This document shows, in pieces, positions 25,207-33,077 of a stretch of 64,000 bases of DNA. Position 1 is the first letter of the stretch. Each line of letters opens with the position of its first letter. The notes beneath the pieces are model-generated. The model was not told the origin of the DNA, did no database searches, and was given only the letters and a program-made list of their open reading frames with translations. The stretch comes from an uncultured Bacteroidales bacterium (GTDB lineage Bacteria > Bacteroidota > Bacteroidia > Bacteroidales > UBA932), in NCBI GenBank assembly GCA_934675095.1, contig CAKUPC010000003.1, positions 5,577-69,576 of the forward strand, given 5' to 3'. The translations under genes were made by a program, and so were the position numbers.

Positions 25207-27582
25207 TCAAAATGTAAAACCGACTTTGAACATGAAATTTACCGGAGCCTGCGGATAGATGCCTATACCGCCGATCTGCGCACCGTCCTCCATGACGCCC
25301 TTGTACCAGCATACGCCGTCAACATAGTAGAGGTTGTTCAGCAGATTATTGACATAGAGGCCAAGACGGATTGCTCCGCCGTGCGCGAATGCCGTTCCAT
25401 AGCGTCCGTCGAAGGAGAACTCATGGGTGAGCGCAAGGTTGGACACGAAATAGCCGGGAATCGAGCGGTCGTTGTTTTGCGTATTATCGACATACTGCTT
25501 GCCGACATACTTTCCGTCGAGCGCGAGCGTTGTGGTCTTGAGAGAGTTGCGGCAGACAGTCGCGAAAGGCTTGAAGGCAAGGCGGAGCATTCCCACGACA
25601 GACGGAGACATCAGCATAGTTGTGTTTCCGAAATCTACTTCCTTCTGAACAGGCTTCCAGTCCGAGTCATATACGGGCTCATAGTCGCCGTCATACAACT
25701 GGAACGACTCTTTGTAATTCAACACCTTGTTAAGGCCGAGGGTGAGGTTTCCTGAAACGGAGAGCCATTTGAAAGGGTCATAGGCAGCGGAGACCTCCAC
25801 ACCCCGGCGGAAGGCACGGCTCACATTGTCCTTAATAGGATAGCCGGTGTCGGAAAGACGGCCTGTCTCAAGAAGCATATCCCAATATTCCATGAAATAG
25901 AAGTTCGCACCAACGGCAAGCTTCGACGAAGTCCACTCATATCCGAGCTCCACATCGACCATCTCCTCGGGACGCACGCCCATATTGCTTCCTGCCTCAA
26001 TGTTTTCCTTTATGTCAGGACGTCCAGGCTCGCGGTGTCCCTGTGCGGCAGAGATGTATGCCTTGTGCCCGTCTTTGTGGAAGGTCACGCCTGCGCGAGG
26101 GTTGAAGAACAGCCAGTTGTTGCTGTAGGCCATGTCAAGATTGTCCTCGTCTCCCCTTCCCCACATACGGAGGTCAACGTCACGCAGCTGAAGATCGACA
26201 TAGGCAGTGAGCCATTCAAGCGGAGTGTATTCGCCACGGATGTAGGCGTTGTACTCCTGCTTGAGGGCGTTGTTGTAGTACCATACATGATTGGCGTTGA
26301 ACTTTTCGTAGGTCATTCCGTCAGCTGCCTGCCAGTCAGTTCCGAGGACATCGCTATAGAGGACCTTCCCGAAATGTCCGCCGTCGTAGCGTGACCAGCT
26401 GAGTCCGCCGACAATGTTCAGAAGGTCAGACTTCCAGTTGAGATCGGTCTTGGCTACGAAATACCAGTTGTCCATACACTTGTTGATGATGAAGTCCGAG
26501 GTCCCGAACCCTGCCGGAGCATAGTCCGCCATGCCGTATTTCTTGAATTTCTTGTCGGTCTTGTATTGGTCGTACCAGCCGTCACCCTTGGTGTAGTTGA
26601 GGGTCGTGCTCCAGCTGAGGGCGTTCGCGAACTGACGGGTGTAATTGAGCTGAAGGTGATGCTGGGTGTAGTTGTCGGTCTCGTTGTCGTAGTAGTGTGT
26701 CGAGTTCACTATCTTGTTCCCGTCGGCGTCGAGGACATAGCTTCCGTCCGGGTTGCGCTTATAGTCGTAGTACTCGCCGGCACTGTTGTAGCGGCGGTCA
26801 ACGGCATAGGTGTCGAGGTCGATGCCGTTCCATGTGATGCCGGTGTGCTGATTGCCCATGAGCCAGGTGAGCTTCAGGGAGTTGTTCGCGTTCATCCACC
26901 CGAGGGTCGCCATCGCCGACTGCACGTTTGCCTTCGCGTTGCGGATGTATCCGTCCGTGAAGTTGCGGGAATATGCGGCATTGAAATACACGCCGGATTT
27001 CGAGAGTCCAGTACCTGCCGCGACTGCTGAGGTGAAGGTGTTGTAGGAACCGTAGCCGAAATCAGCTGTAGCGAAAGGATGCGTTCCGACCGATGCCGTG
27101 CTCATGTTCACGCTCGCGCCGAATGCTCCCGCGCCGTTTGCCGAGGTTCCGAGTCCCCTCTGGAGCTGGACGGAGGAAAGGAGCGCGGAGAGCGACGGGA
27201 TGTTCACCCAGAACACCTCCTGTGACTCGGCGTCATTCAAGGTTATGCCGTTGAGCGTGACGTTAATCTGCGAGCCCTTGCTGCCGCGGACCGTCATCTT
27301 GGAGTAGCCCAGACCCGTTCCGCCTTCGTTGGTCGAAATCACGGAAGGCTGGAGGCTGAGGTTCATCGGAAGCGAGTTGATGGGATTGGCGCGGACAAGC
27401 TCGTCCTGGCCGACCATCGTGTAGGTTACAGGTGTGTTCTCACCTGCACGTGAGGCCACGACTACGACGCTGTCAATCCGTTCAATTCTGTTTCCGTCCT
27501 CATCAAAGGAAGCGTTGTTTTCCGGAACGCCCGGTCCCGGAAGCATGGTGCTGAGCACCGCAAAAAAAAGTAATCCTCGCAT
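25207..27582 (-). CDS. TonB-dependent receptor under TPP riboswitch control (probable thiamine/precursor uptake)
   Basis: 791-residue outer-membrane receptor. A signal peptide precedes a plug domain (SVVVVASRAGENTPVTY as TonB-box-like region, then MTVRGSKGSQINVTLNGITLND) and a 22-strand barrel ending in the aromatic FMFKVGFTF. A TPP riboswitch lies in its leader, which in Bacteroides marks outer-membrane thiamine transporters (OMR1-like). I infer transport of thiamine or its moieties. No inner-membrane PnuT or thi genes are in the window. ATG 27582 is used. It has no N-terminal carboxypeptidase-like domain, unlike SusC. Confidence 0.82.
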   Translation of the reverse strand: MRGLLFFAVLSTMLPGPGVPENNASFDEDGNRIERIDSVVVVASRAGENTPVTYTMVGQDELVRANPINSLPMNLSLQPSVISTNEGGTGLGYSKMTVRGSKGSQINVTLNGITLNDAESQEVFWVNIPSLSALLSSVQLQRGLGTSANGAGAFGASVNMSTASVGTHPFATADFGYGSYNTFTSAVAAGTGLSKSGVYFNAAYSRNFTDGYIRNAKANVQSAMATLGWMNANNSLKLTWLMGNQHTGITWNGIDLDTYAVDRRYNSAGEYYDYKRNPDGSYVLDADGNKIVNSTHYYDNETDNYTQHHLQLNYTRQFANALSWSTTLNYTKGDGWYDQYKTDKKFKKYGMADYAPAGFGTSDFIINKCMDNWYFVAKTDLNWKSDLLNIVGGLSWSRYDGGHFGKVLYSDVLGTDWQAADGMTYEKFNANHVWYYNNALKQEYNAYIRGEYTPLEWLTAYVDLQLRDVDLRMWGRGDEDNLDMAYSNNWLFFNPRAGVTFHKDGHKAYISAAQGHREPGRPDIKENIEAGSNMGVRPEEMVDVELGYEWTSSKLAVGANFYFMEYWDMLLETGRLSDTGYPIKDNVSRAFRRGVEVSAAYDPFKWLSVSGNLTLGLNKVLNYKESFQLYDGDYEPVYDSDWKPVQKEVDFGNTTMLMSPSVVGMLRLAFKPFATVCRNSLKTTTLALDGKYVGKQYVDNTQNNDRSIPGYFVSNLALTHEFSFDGRYGTAFAHGGAIRLGLYVNNLLNNLYYVDGVCWYKGVMEDGAQIGGIGIYPQAPVNFMFKVGFTF

Positions 27583-27659
27583 AAAGCAATTAACTAAAAA
27601 TTAATACTATACGAGGGGGCTGGATTTCTGCGCAGACCTGCGCTCTGTCCTTTTGGAGT

Positions 27660-27748
27660 TGTGCATTCCCTTCGGCGGTATTGGCCGCATCAGGTTCAAT
27701 GGGACTCTCTCAACCTGAACCGGTCGCCCGGTTCAAGTACCCCCGCTA
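27660..27748 (-). promoter_or_regulatory. TPP riboswitch
   Basis: Reading the minus strand: GGGGGTAC, then TTGAGAGAGTCCC, TTGAACCTGATGCGG, CCAATACCGCCGAAGGGA. ACCTGATgcGG and AATACCGccGAAGGGA are the most conserved TPP (thi-box) segments. It starts at the 3' end of the glutaminyl-cyclotransferase gene and lies about 80 bp before the receptor ATG. A GCGCAG-GT-CTGCGC hairpin between riboswitch and start codon may be part of the expression platform. Confidence 0.9.
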
Positions 27749-27749
27749 T

Positions 27750-28541
27750 TTATTTGTCTTTTACCCTAATTTCGTACATACGCGGCCACAGCTTGCCGGT
27801 GATGTATATCTTCCCGTTTTCGGGATTATACGCGATGCCGTTGAGCACGTCGGTCTCGGGTGTCCGCAGGTCTTCGCGAAGCAGTCCGCGACAGTCGATG
27901 ATTTTCTCGACGACGCCGTTTTCCGGATTTATGACGACGATGTAGTCGCTCATATATACATTCGCCCAAATCTTTCCGTCAATCCATTCCAGTTCGTTCA
28001 GCAGCCCCACGGATTTCCGTCCGTTCTTCACGACGATTCGCCGCTGCACCGAGAAATTCGCGTCGAGGAAATATATGTTCGAGCTTCCGTCGCTCATAAT
28101 CAATGACTTGCCGTCCGTTGTGAGTCCCCAGCCTTCGCGAGGATTGACGATGCTCCGCTCGAACTTGAAGGTCTGCGCGTCATAGACAAGGGTGACATAG
28201 TTCCGCCATGTCAGATAGTACAACTTGCCTCCGAAAATCACCGAGCCCTCGCCGAAATATTTTCGGTCGATGTCGAACCTGCGGCTGCGCTCCCCCGTCG
28301 GGATGTCAACCTCGCAGAAATATGAATGCCCGTACTGCCCCGTGCTCTCGTAGAGACGGCCGTCGTGGAAGAACAGTCCCTGGGTGTAGGATTCCGTGGA
28401 ATGGGGATATTCGTTCACGACCTCAACGGTGCAGCGCGTCGCCTCGACCACCGGAGCCGACTTTTTCTGCCTGTCCCGGCAACCTGTTCCAAGAAGAATC
28501 GGGACGACGAGAAAGGCAATTTTCAACATATTCGTAATCAT
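27750..28541 (-). CDS. Glutaminyl-peptide cyclotransferase-like lipoprotein
   Basis: About 263-residue beta-propeller protein of the plant-type glutaminyl cyclase family (pfam Glu_cyclase_2), which converts N-terminal Gln to pyroglutamate on exported proteins. Signature stretches: HSTESYTQGLFFHDGRLYESTGQYG near the start of the domain (split here: YTQGLFFHDG, YESTGQYG), LNELEWIDGKIWANVY and VLNGIAYNPENGKIYITGK. A lipobox (LLGTGC) follows the signal peptide. Several in-frame starts exist (GTG 28568, ATG 28562, 28541, 28529); 28541 gives a reasonable n-region. Upstream -7 candidate TATCTTTG at plus 28640-28647. It may be co-transcribed with the receptor or end before the riboswitch. Confidence 0.82.
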   Translation of the reverse strand: MITNMLKIAFLVVPILLGTGCRDRQKKSAPVVEATRCTVEVVNEYPHSTESYTQGLFFHDGRLYESTGQYGHSYFCEVDIPTGERSRRFDIDRKYFGEGSVIFGGKLYYLTWRNYVTLVYDAQTFKFERSIVNPREGWGLTTDGKSLIMSDGSSNIYFLDANFSVQRRIVVKNGRKSVGLLNELEWIDGKIWANVYMSDYIVVINPENGVVEKIIDCRGLLREDLRTPETDVLNGIAYNPENGKIYITGKLWPRMYEIRVKDK

Positions 28542-28602
28542 ATAATTACAATTCATCCTCATATTCACGAAAGTCTCTGCACAACAAAAAGCCTCAACAA
28601 AA

Positions 28603-28642
28603 TTGCGCCGCGAAACATCATGTTCTGGATTTCGCGGCGCAA
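28603..28642 (-). terminator. Perfect 13-bp hairpin after pyrG
   Basis: TTGCGCCGCGAAA and TTTCGCGGCGCAA, 14-nt loop, followed on the minus strand by TTTTGTTG. It ends the pyrG transcript. Its upstream edge overlaps a possible TATCTTTG -7 box for the next gene. Confidence 0.75.
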
Positions 28643-28658
28643 AGATAGCAATTATTTG

Positions 28659-30296
28659 TTATTTTGTCTTCGGCTCGGACTTTTTCGCGGTGCCCTCGGC
28701 ATTTTTCATCGCGGCCCTGATGAAGGCGACGAAAATCGGCTGAGGGTTCTCCGGGGTGCTCTTGTATTCCGGGTGGAACTGCACGCCGATGAAGAACGGA
28801 TGGGTCGGAAGCTCGACGATTTCCACAAGACGGGTGTCCGGGTTGCGTCCGGAAGCAATCAGGCCGGCCTTCTCGAAGAGCCCGAGGAAGTCGCTGTTGA
28901 GTTCGTAGCGGTGGCGGTGACGCTCGGAAATCTTGGTGGTGCCGTAAATCTTCTCGGCGAGCGAGCCGGGCTTGATTTCGCAGTCGTATGCGCCCAGACG
29001 CATGGTTCCGCCCTTTGACGTGGTGCTCTTCTGGTCCTCCATGAGATTGATGACAGGGAATGTCGCGTTCGGGTTAACCTCCGTCGAGCAGGCTCCGTCC
29101 ATCCCGAGCACATCGCGGGCAAACTCCACGACGCACATCTGCATTCCGAGGCATATTCCGAAGAAAGGTATTCCGTGCTCACGGGCATATTTTATCGCCA
29201 CAATCTTGCCTTCGAGTCCCCTCTCTCCGAATCCCGGAGCGACGAGTATGCCGTTCATCTTGCCGAGCAGTTCCTCCGCGTTCGCCTCATTGAGGTTCTC
29301 GCTATGGATATACTGAACGTTGACCCTGCACTCGTTCGCAGCAGCGGCATGGACGAAAGCCTCGCGGATGGACTTGTAGGCATCCTGAAGGTCGTATTTC
29401 CCGACGAGGGCGATGTTCACCTCGTGCTTAGGGTTGTCAAGCCTGCGGAGGAAGTCGTTCCACTTGTCGAGGTTCGGCTCCGGAGCGTCGGTGATGGCGA
29501 AATGGTTCAGAACAAGCTTGTCAAGTCCCTCTTCCTTCATCTTGAGAGGCACCTTGTATATAGAGTCGGCGTCAATCGACTGGATGACATGGCCCGGCTT
29601 CACGTTGCAGAAGAGGGCGACCTTCTTGCGGAGTTCCGGCGAGAGGTCGTACTCGGTGCGGCAGACGATGATGTCCGGCTGCACACCGCTCTGCTGGAGC
29701 ATCTGCACGGAGTGCTGGGTCGGCTTTGTCTTGAGTTCCTTGGCGGCCCTGAGGTAAGGCACGAGAGTAAGGTGTATCGTCACGCAGTCCTCCTCCGGGA
29801 GCTCCCACTGGAGCTGGCGCACGGCCTCGACGAACGGGTGCGACTCCATGTCGCCGACGGTTCCGCCGATTTCGGTGATGATGACGTCGTAGTCGCGGGT
29901 CTTTGCAAGCAGCATCATGCGGCGCTTGATTTCATCGGTGATGTGAGGGACAATCTGCACGGTCTTTCCGAGATACGCGCCCTCGCGCTCCTTGCTTATC
30001 ACGGTGTTGTAAATCTTGCCGGTGGTGACGTTGTTCGCCTTCGAGGTATAGACTCCGAGGAATCTCTCGTAGTGTCCGAGGTCAAGGTCGGTCTCGGCGC
30101 CGTCCTCCGTGACATAGCATTCGCCATGTTCGTAAGGGTTGAGCGTACCCGGGTCGATGTTGATGTAAGGGTCGAACTTCTGGATTGTTACCTTCAGACC
30201 CCGTGCCTGAAGAAGCTTTGCGAGAGATGCGGAAATGATTCCCTTTCCGAGGGAGGATGCTACACCACCTGTGACGAAAACGTACTTTGTGTTCAT
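28659..30296 (-). CDS. pyrG: CTP synthase
   Basis: 545-residue glutamine-dependent enzyme that aminates UTP to CTP with ATP. The N-terminal synthetase domain opens with KYVFVTGGVASSLGKGI and has IGGTVGDMES; the C-terminal glutamine amidotransferase domain has the catalytic Cys in FFGICLGMQ and the His/Glu in GVQFHPEY. Full length, no defects. The leader contains a terminator-like hairpin and a T10 run directly before the ATG (30305-30350), so attenuation by nucleotide supply is likely (see that entry). Cytoplasmic. Confidence 0.97.
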   Translation of the reverse strand: MNTKYVFVTGGVASSLGKGIISASLAKLLQARGLKVTIQKFDPYINIDPGTLNPYEHGECYVTEDGAETDLDLGHYERFLGVYTSKANNVTTGKIYNTVISKEREGAYLGKTVQIVPHITDEIKRRMMLLAKTRDYDVIITEIGGTVGDMESHPFVEAVRQLQWELPEEDCVTIHLTLVPYLRAAKELKTKPTQHSVQMLQQSGVQPDIIVCRTEYDLSPELRKKVALFCNVKPGHVIQSIDADSIYKVPLKMKEEGLDKLVLNHFAITDAPEPNLDKWNDFLRRLDNPKHEVNIALVGKYDLQDAYKSIREAFVHAAAANECRVNVQYIHSENLNEANAEELLGKMNGILVAPGFGERGLEGKIVAIKYAREHGIPFFGICLGMQMCVVEFARDVLGMDGACSTEVNPNATFPVINLMEDQKSTTSKGGTMRLGAYDCEIKPGSLAEKIYGTTKISERHRHRYELNSDFLGLFEKAGLIASGRNPDTRLVEIVELPTHPFFIGVQFHPEYKSTPENPQPIFVAFIRAAMKNAEGTAKKSEPKTK

Positions 30297-30304
30297 AAAT
30301 AGAG

Positions 30305-30350
30305 AAAAAAAAAACCTGTCGGCAGTTCTGCTAACAGGGACACAAATTTA
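30305..30350 (-). promoter_or_regulatory. pyrG promoter box and attenuator-like leader hairpin
   Basis: Minus strand: -7 box TAAATTTG (plus 30343-30350), then almost at once the hairpin CCTGT-tagcagaactgccg-ACAGG (plus 30315-30338), a run of ten T (30305-30314), and eight bases later the pyrG ATG. Stem plus T-run is the form of an intrinsic terminator inside the leader. pyrG attenuation is known in Gram-positives; here it is inferred from structure alone. Confidence 0.55.
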
Positions 30351-30408
30351 CGCCTTTTTTCCGTTCCCGCCAAATTTTTTCCGGCACATATTTTTCTCAG
30401 ACGCCGCC

Positions 30409-30492
30409 ATTCGGTCGAAAAAGTGTGACGGAACGATGATTATTCGGTCGAAAAAATGTAACATAATGGTAATTATTCGGTCGAAAAAGTGT
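30409..30492 (+). repeat. Three direct repeats with 33-bp period upstream of the DUF4143 ATPase
   Basis: ATTCGGTCGAAAAAGTGT at 30409-30426, ATTCGGTCGAAAAAATGT at 30442-30459, ATTCGGTCGAAAAAGTGT at 30475-30492: 17 or 18 of 18 bases shared, spaced exactly 33 bp (about three helical turns). A 16-bp palindrome, TATTCGC-AG-GCGAATA (30494-30509), follows just before the ATPase gene. Probable operator array or promoter-linked repeat. Confidence 0.8.
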
Positions 30493-30523
30493 ATATTCGC
30501 AGGCGAATAACATAAGAGACAAG

Positions 30524-31930
30524 ATGTTACGCAGAAAAATGGAAAACACTCTGTTGGAGTGGAAAAACGCAAATGACAAGAAACCGCTCGTCATCAAGGG
30601 AATAAGACAGTGCGGAAAGACATTCATCGTCAAGAAGTTTGCAAGGCAGAACTACCGCAGTGTAGTATATATGAACTTCATACTCGAACCGGACAAGGCC
30701 ACGGCTTTTTCGGGAAACAAGGACATAGACACGATTATCCTGAGCCTGTCTTCCATGATTCCGGGATCCAAGTTCATTCCCGGACAGACCTGCATCATTC
30801 TCGACGAAATACAGGATTGCCCGGAAGCCAGGACAGCCCTCAAATCCTTCAAGGAAGACGGAAGATTCGACGTCATTGCGACAGGCTCTCTTTTGGGAGT
30901 CAAAGGATATGGGGAGAAACGGCAAGACTCCGGAATGACAGCAAAAAATTCAATTCCTGTCGGACACGAAACTATTGTGGAAATGTATCCGCTTGACTTT
31001 GAGGAGTTTCTTTGGGCAAATGGCGTCAATGAACAAGTCTTGGAGTCAGTTTCGCAGAGCCTGAGGAATGAGGTTCCGGTTCATGAGGGCATCCATAATG
31101 CCATGACCACGCTGCTGCACAGGTACATCATTGTCGGAGGTCTGCCTGCCGCCGTGAATAAATTTTTAGAAACGAAGGACATCGGCCAAGTGTATAAGGT
31201 ACAGAGGGAAATTCTGGACGAATATGAAGACGACATGGTCAAATATGCCGACGATTCCGACAAGCCGCGCATAAGAGAATGTTTCGAGTCAATACCGAAG
31301 CAGCTCGCGCGAGAAAACAAAAAGTTCCAATACTCAGTCATCAGGAAAGGGGCGAGGGCTTCGGAATATTCCGGCTGCCTGCAATGGATGGAGGACGCGG
31401 GAATAATACGCCGATGCTACAATGTCACCACTACCGAGCTCCCGCTCACGGGGAATGCCATCGAAGACTGCTTCAAGGTCTATGTGCAGGACATCGGTCT
31501 GCTCATCGCCATGCTCGATTTCGGGACGCAGGCGGACATACTGCAAGGGAATCTCGGAGGCTACAAGGGGGCGATTTTTGAAAATCTGATGGCGGACTTT
31601 CTTTGCAAATCCGGCACTCCGCTTTACTATTTTCATAAGGACAGCGGACTGGAACTCGATTTTCTGATACGCCGAGGCGGCAAATGCACTCCGATTGAGG
31701 TAAAGGCGACAACAGGAAAGAGCAAGAGCCTCAACACGGTGCTGAAGAACAGCAAGGTATATCACATCGACAGTGCCCTGAAATTAGGGAATTATAATGT
31801 AGGACGCAACGGAGGCATCCTCACCCTTCCTTTATATATGGGCTTTATGATACGGGCGGGGGATGACTTGGGCGTGGTTCCGGATGTTGACATAGAGAAG
31901 CTCAACAGTCTGGTTCAGAAAGAAATCTGA
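30524..31930 (+). CDS. AAA-type ATPase with C-terminal DUF4143 (ATP-binding protein)
   Basis: 468-residue member of a large, multi-copy Bacteroidota/archaeal family. Walker A reads GIRQCGKTFIVKKF, Walker B ILDEIQDCP, sensor region VIATGSLLGV. From about residue 200 the AAA lid is followed by a winged-helix region and a PD-(D/E)XK-like nuclease-fold DUF4143 end (GLELDFLIRRGGKCTPIEVKATTG, split: LELDFLIRRGG, PIEVKATTG). Biological role is unknown; family members are often near mobile or defence genes. A strong terminator follows. Preceded by an array of 33-bp repeats that may control it. Confidence 0.85.
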   Translation: MLRRKMENTLLEWKNANDKKPLVIKGIRQCGKTFIVKKFARQNYRSVVYMNFILEPDKATAFSGNKDIDTIILSLSSMIPGSKFIPGQTCIILDEIQDCPEARTALKSFKEDGRFDVIATGSLLGVKGYGEKRQDSGMTAKNSIPVGHETIVEMYPLDFEEFLWANGVNEQVLESVSQSLRNEVPVHEGIHNAMTTLLHRYIIVGGLPAAVNKFLETKDIGQVYKVQREILDEYEDDMVKYADDSDKPRIRECFESIPKQLARENKKFQYSVIRKGARASEYSGCLQWMEDAGIIRRCYNVTTTELPLTGNAIEDCFKVYVQDIGLLIAMLDFGTQADILQGNLGGYKGAIFENLMADFLCKSGTPLYYFHKDSGLELDFLIRRGGKCTPIEVKATTGKSKSLNTVLKNSKVYHIDSALKLGNYNVGRNGGILTLPLYMGFMIRAGDDLGVVPDVDIEKLNSLVQKEI

Positions 31931-31936
31931 ACAAAA

Positions 31937-31972
31937 AGCCTCGAAGAGTTCGGCTTCGAGGCTAAAAAAAAA
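31937..31972 (+). terminator. Terminator after the DUF4143 ATPase
   Basis: AGCCTCGAAG / CTTCGAGGCT hairpin with an AGTTCGG-type loop, preceded by A5 and followed by A9 on the plus strand, so it works best for the minus strand; it can serve the convergent GH gene that ends at 31987. Confidence 0.75.
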
Positions 31973-31986
31973 TGAATGGTAATCGT

Positions 31987-33069
31987 CTATTTACTTAGTG
32001 TCAGCGACTTGATGAAGTCGATTTCGGACTGGCTGTATGGGGTGCCGTCTTCGGTGAAGATGTCGTGGAACCAGACTTCCGGCATCGGGTCGCCCGGCTT
32101 GCTGCCCCAAGGCATATAGTAGGCGCATTTTCCTGTCGTGAGTCCCCAGTTGATTGCGCCGATTTTCTCTCGTTTCAGAATCGGGAGACTGCCCTCGAAG
32201 GTCGAACGCGGACGTCCCATATATTCCTGACACACCATCGGGCGGTTGAAAGGCTTGAGCATCTTTATGAATGTCTCAAGTTCCTTGTCATAGTAGCAAT
32301 GGAAGGTGAGGATGTCAACATTCTCGCAAATCCAGCTGACCATTTCAAGCTTGGTCCGCGTGCCTGCCGAACCCGGACGAATCCAGATCGGCGCGGAGCA
32401 CGGCTGCGACGGGTTCACCTCCCATGCCCACTTGAAGACCTCCTTGAGCAGCGGCAGGCTGTAGGCGCCCTCCTTGGGGTTCTCCGGCTCATTGTAGAGG
32501 CACCAGTAGAGGATGCGGTCGCAGTCCTTGTAGGTGCGCAGGATGTCCTGGACATATTCCTTCAGCCTTGGCCAAGACTCCGGATTGTTCACGTTCTGCG
32601 CTCCCGGCGACTGAATCCAACCCGAGCCGTGCACGCCCTTAATCGGCTGTGGCTGAGGGCCGAGCTTGGGGTTGTTGAAGGTGCCGCCGTTGGTGAAGAA
32701 GGTGATGATGAGTTTCTGGCCGTGCCTTTCGGCTATGTCCATGAACTGGTTGATGCGGGACTTGAAGCCGTCCTTGTCCGCATACCAGAGCATCTCGTGG
32801 AGATAGATGCGGAGGGTGTTGAAGCCTATGCTCTCGGCATATCCGAGCTCGCGGTCGATGATTTCGGGATTGAAGGTCTCCGGCTGCCAGAACTCGAACT
32901 GGTTGATGGCGTAGGACGGGACATAGTTGCAGCCGACCGGCCATTCCTGCTCCGCCCACCATGCGTTGGCCTTTTCCTCGGACCAGCGGCCGACGCTCCC
33001 GGCCTTGCCGCAGCAGCCCGAAAGGGCTGCGACGACGGCGAAGGACAAAAGTATATTCCTGATTTCCAT
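31987..33069 (-). CDS. Clan GH-A glycoside hydrolase, lipoprotein
   Basis: 360-residue (beta/alpha)8-barrel hydrolase, resembling GH5-like proteins often labelled 1,4-beta-xylanase or GH2-like. A lipobox (ALSGC) follows the signal peptide, so it is surface or periplasmic. The acid/base lies in WCLYNEPENP and the probable nucleophile Glu in MVCQEYMGR, the two carboxylates expected on strands 4 and 7. It starts 9 bp after the DUF5107 protein, forming a two-gene unit within the utilisation locus. Specificity cannot be assigned. Confidence 0.72.
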   Translation of the reverse strand: MEIRNILLSFAVVAALSGCCGKAGSVGRWSEEKANAWWAEQEWPVGCNYVPSYAINQFEFWQPETFNPEIIDRELGYAESIGFNTLRIYLHEMLWYADKDGFKSRINQFMDIAERHGQKLIITFFTNGGTFNNPKLGPQPQPIKGVHGSGWIQSPGAQNVNNPESWPRLKEYVQDILRTYKDCDRILYWCLYNEPENPKEGAYSLPLLKEVFKWAWEVNPSQPCSAPIWIRPGSAGTRTKLEMVSWICENVDILTFHCYYDKELETFIKMLKPFNRPMVCQEYMGRPRSTFEGSLPILKREKIGAINWGLTTGKCAYYMPWGSKPGDPMPEVWFHDIFTEDGTPYSQSEIDFIKSLTLSK

Positions 33070-33077
33070 ATATCTAA

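Noticed and set aside
29175..30302. 375-codon open frame antisense to pyrG
   Set aside because: The minus strand is an unambiguous full-length CTP synthase; the antisense frame has no domain.
30409..30492. CRISPR-like array of three repeats
   Set aside because: Units are 18 bp with 15-bp spacers, much shorter than CRISPR repeats and spacers, and no cas genes are nearby. Better read as an operator array.
30235..30510. 91-codon frame with three IRSKKC repeats
   Set aside because: The repeats arise because the DNA repeat period is 33 bp (11 codons); the frame starts antisense to pyrG and has no other coding signs.
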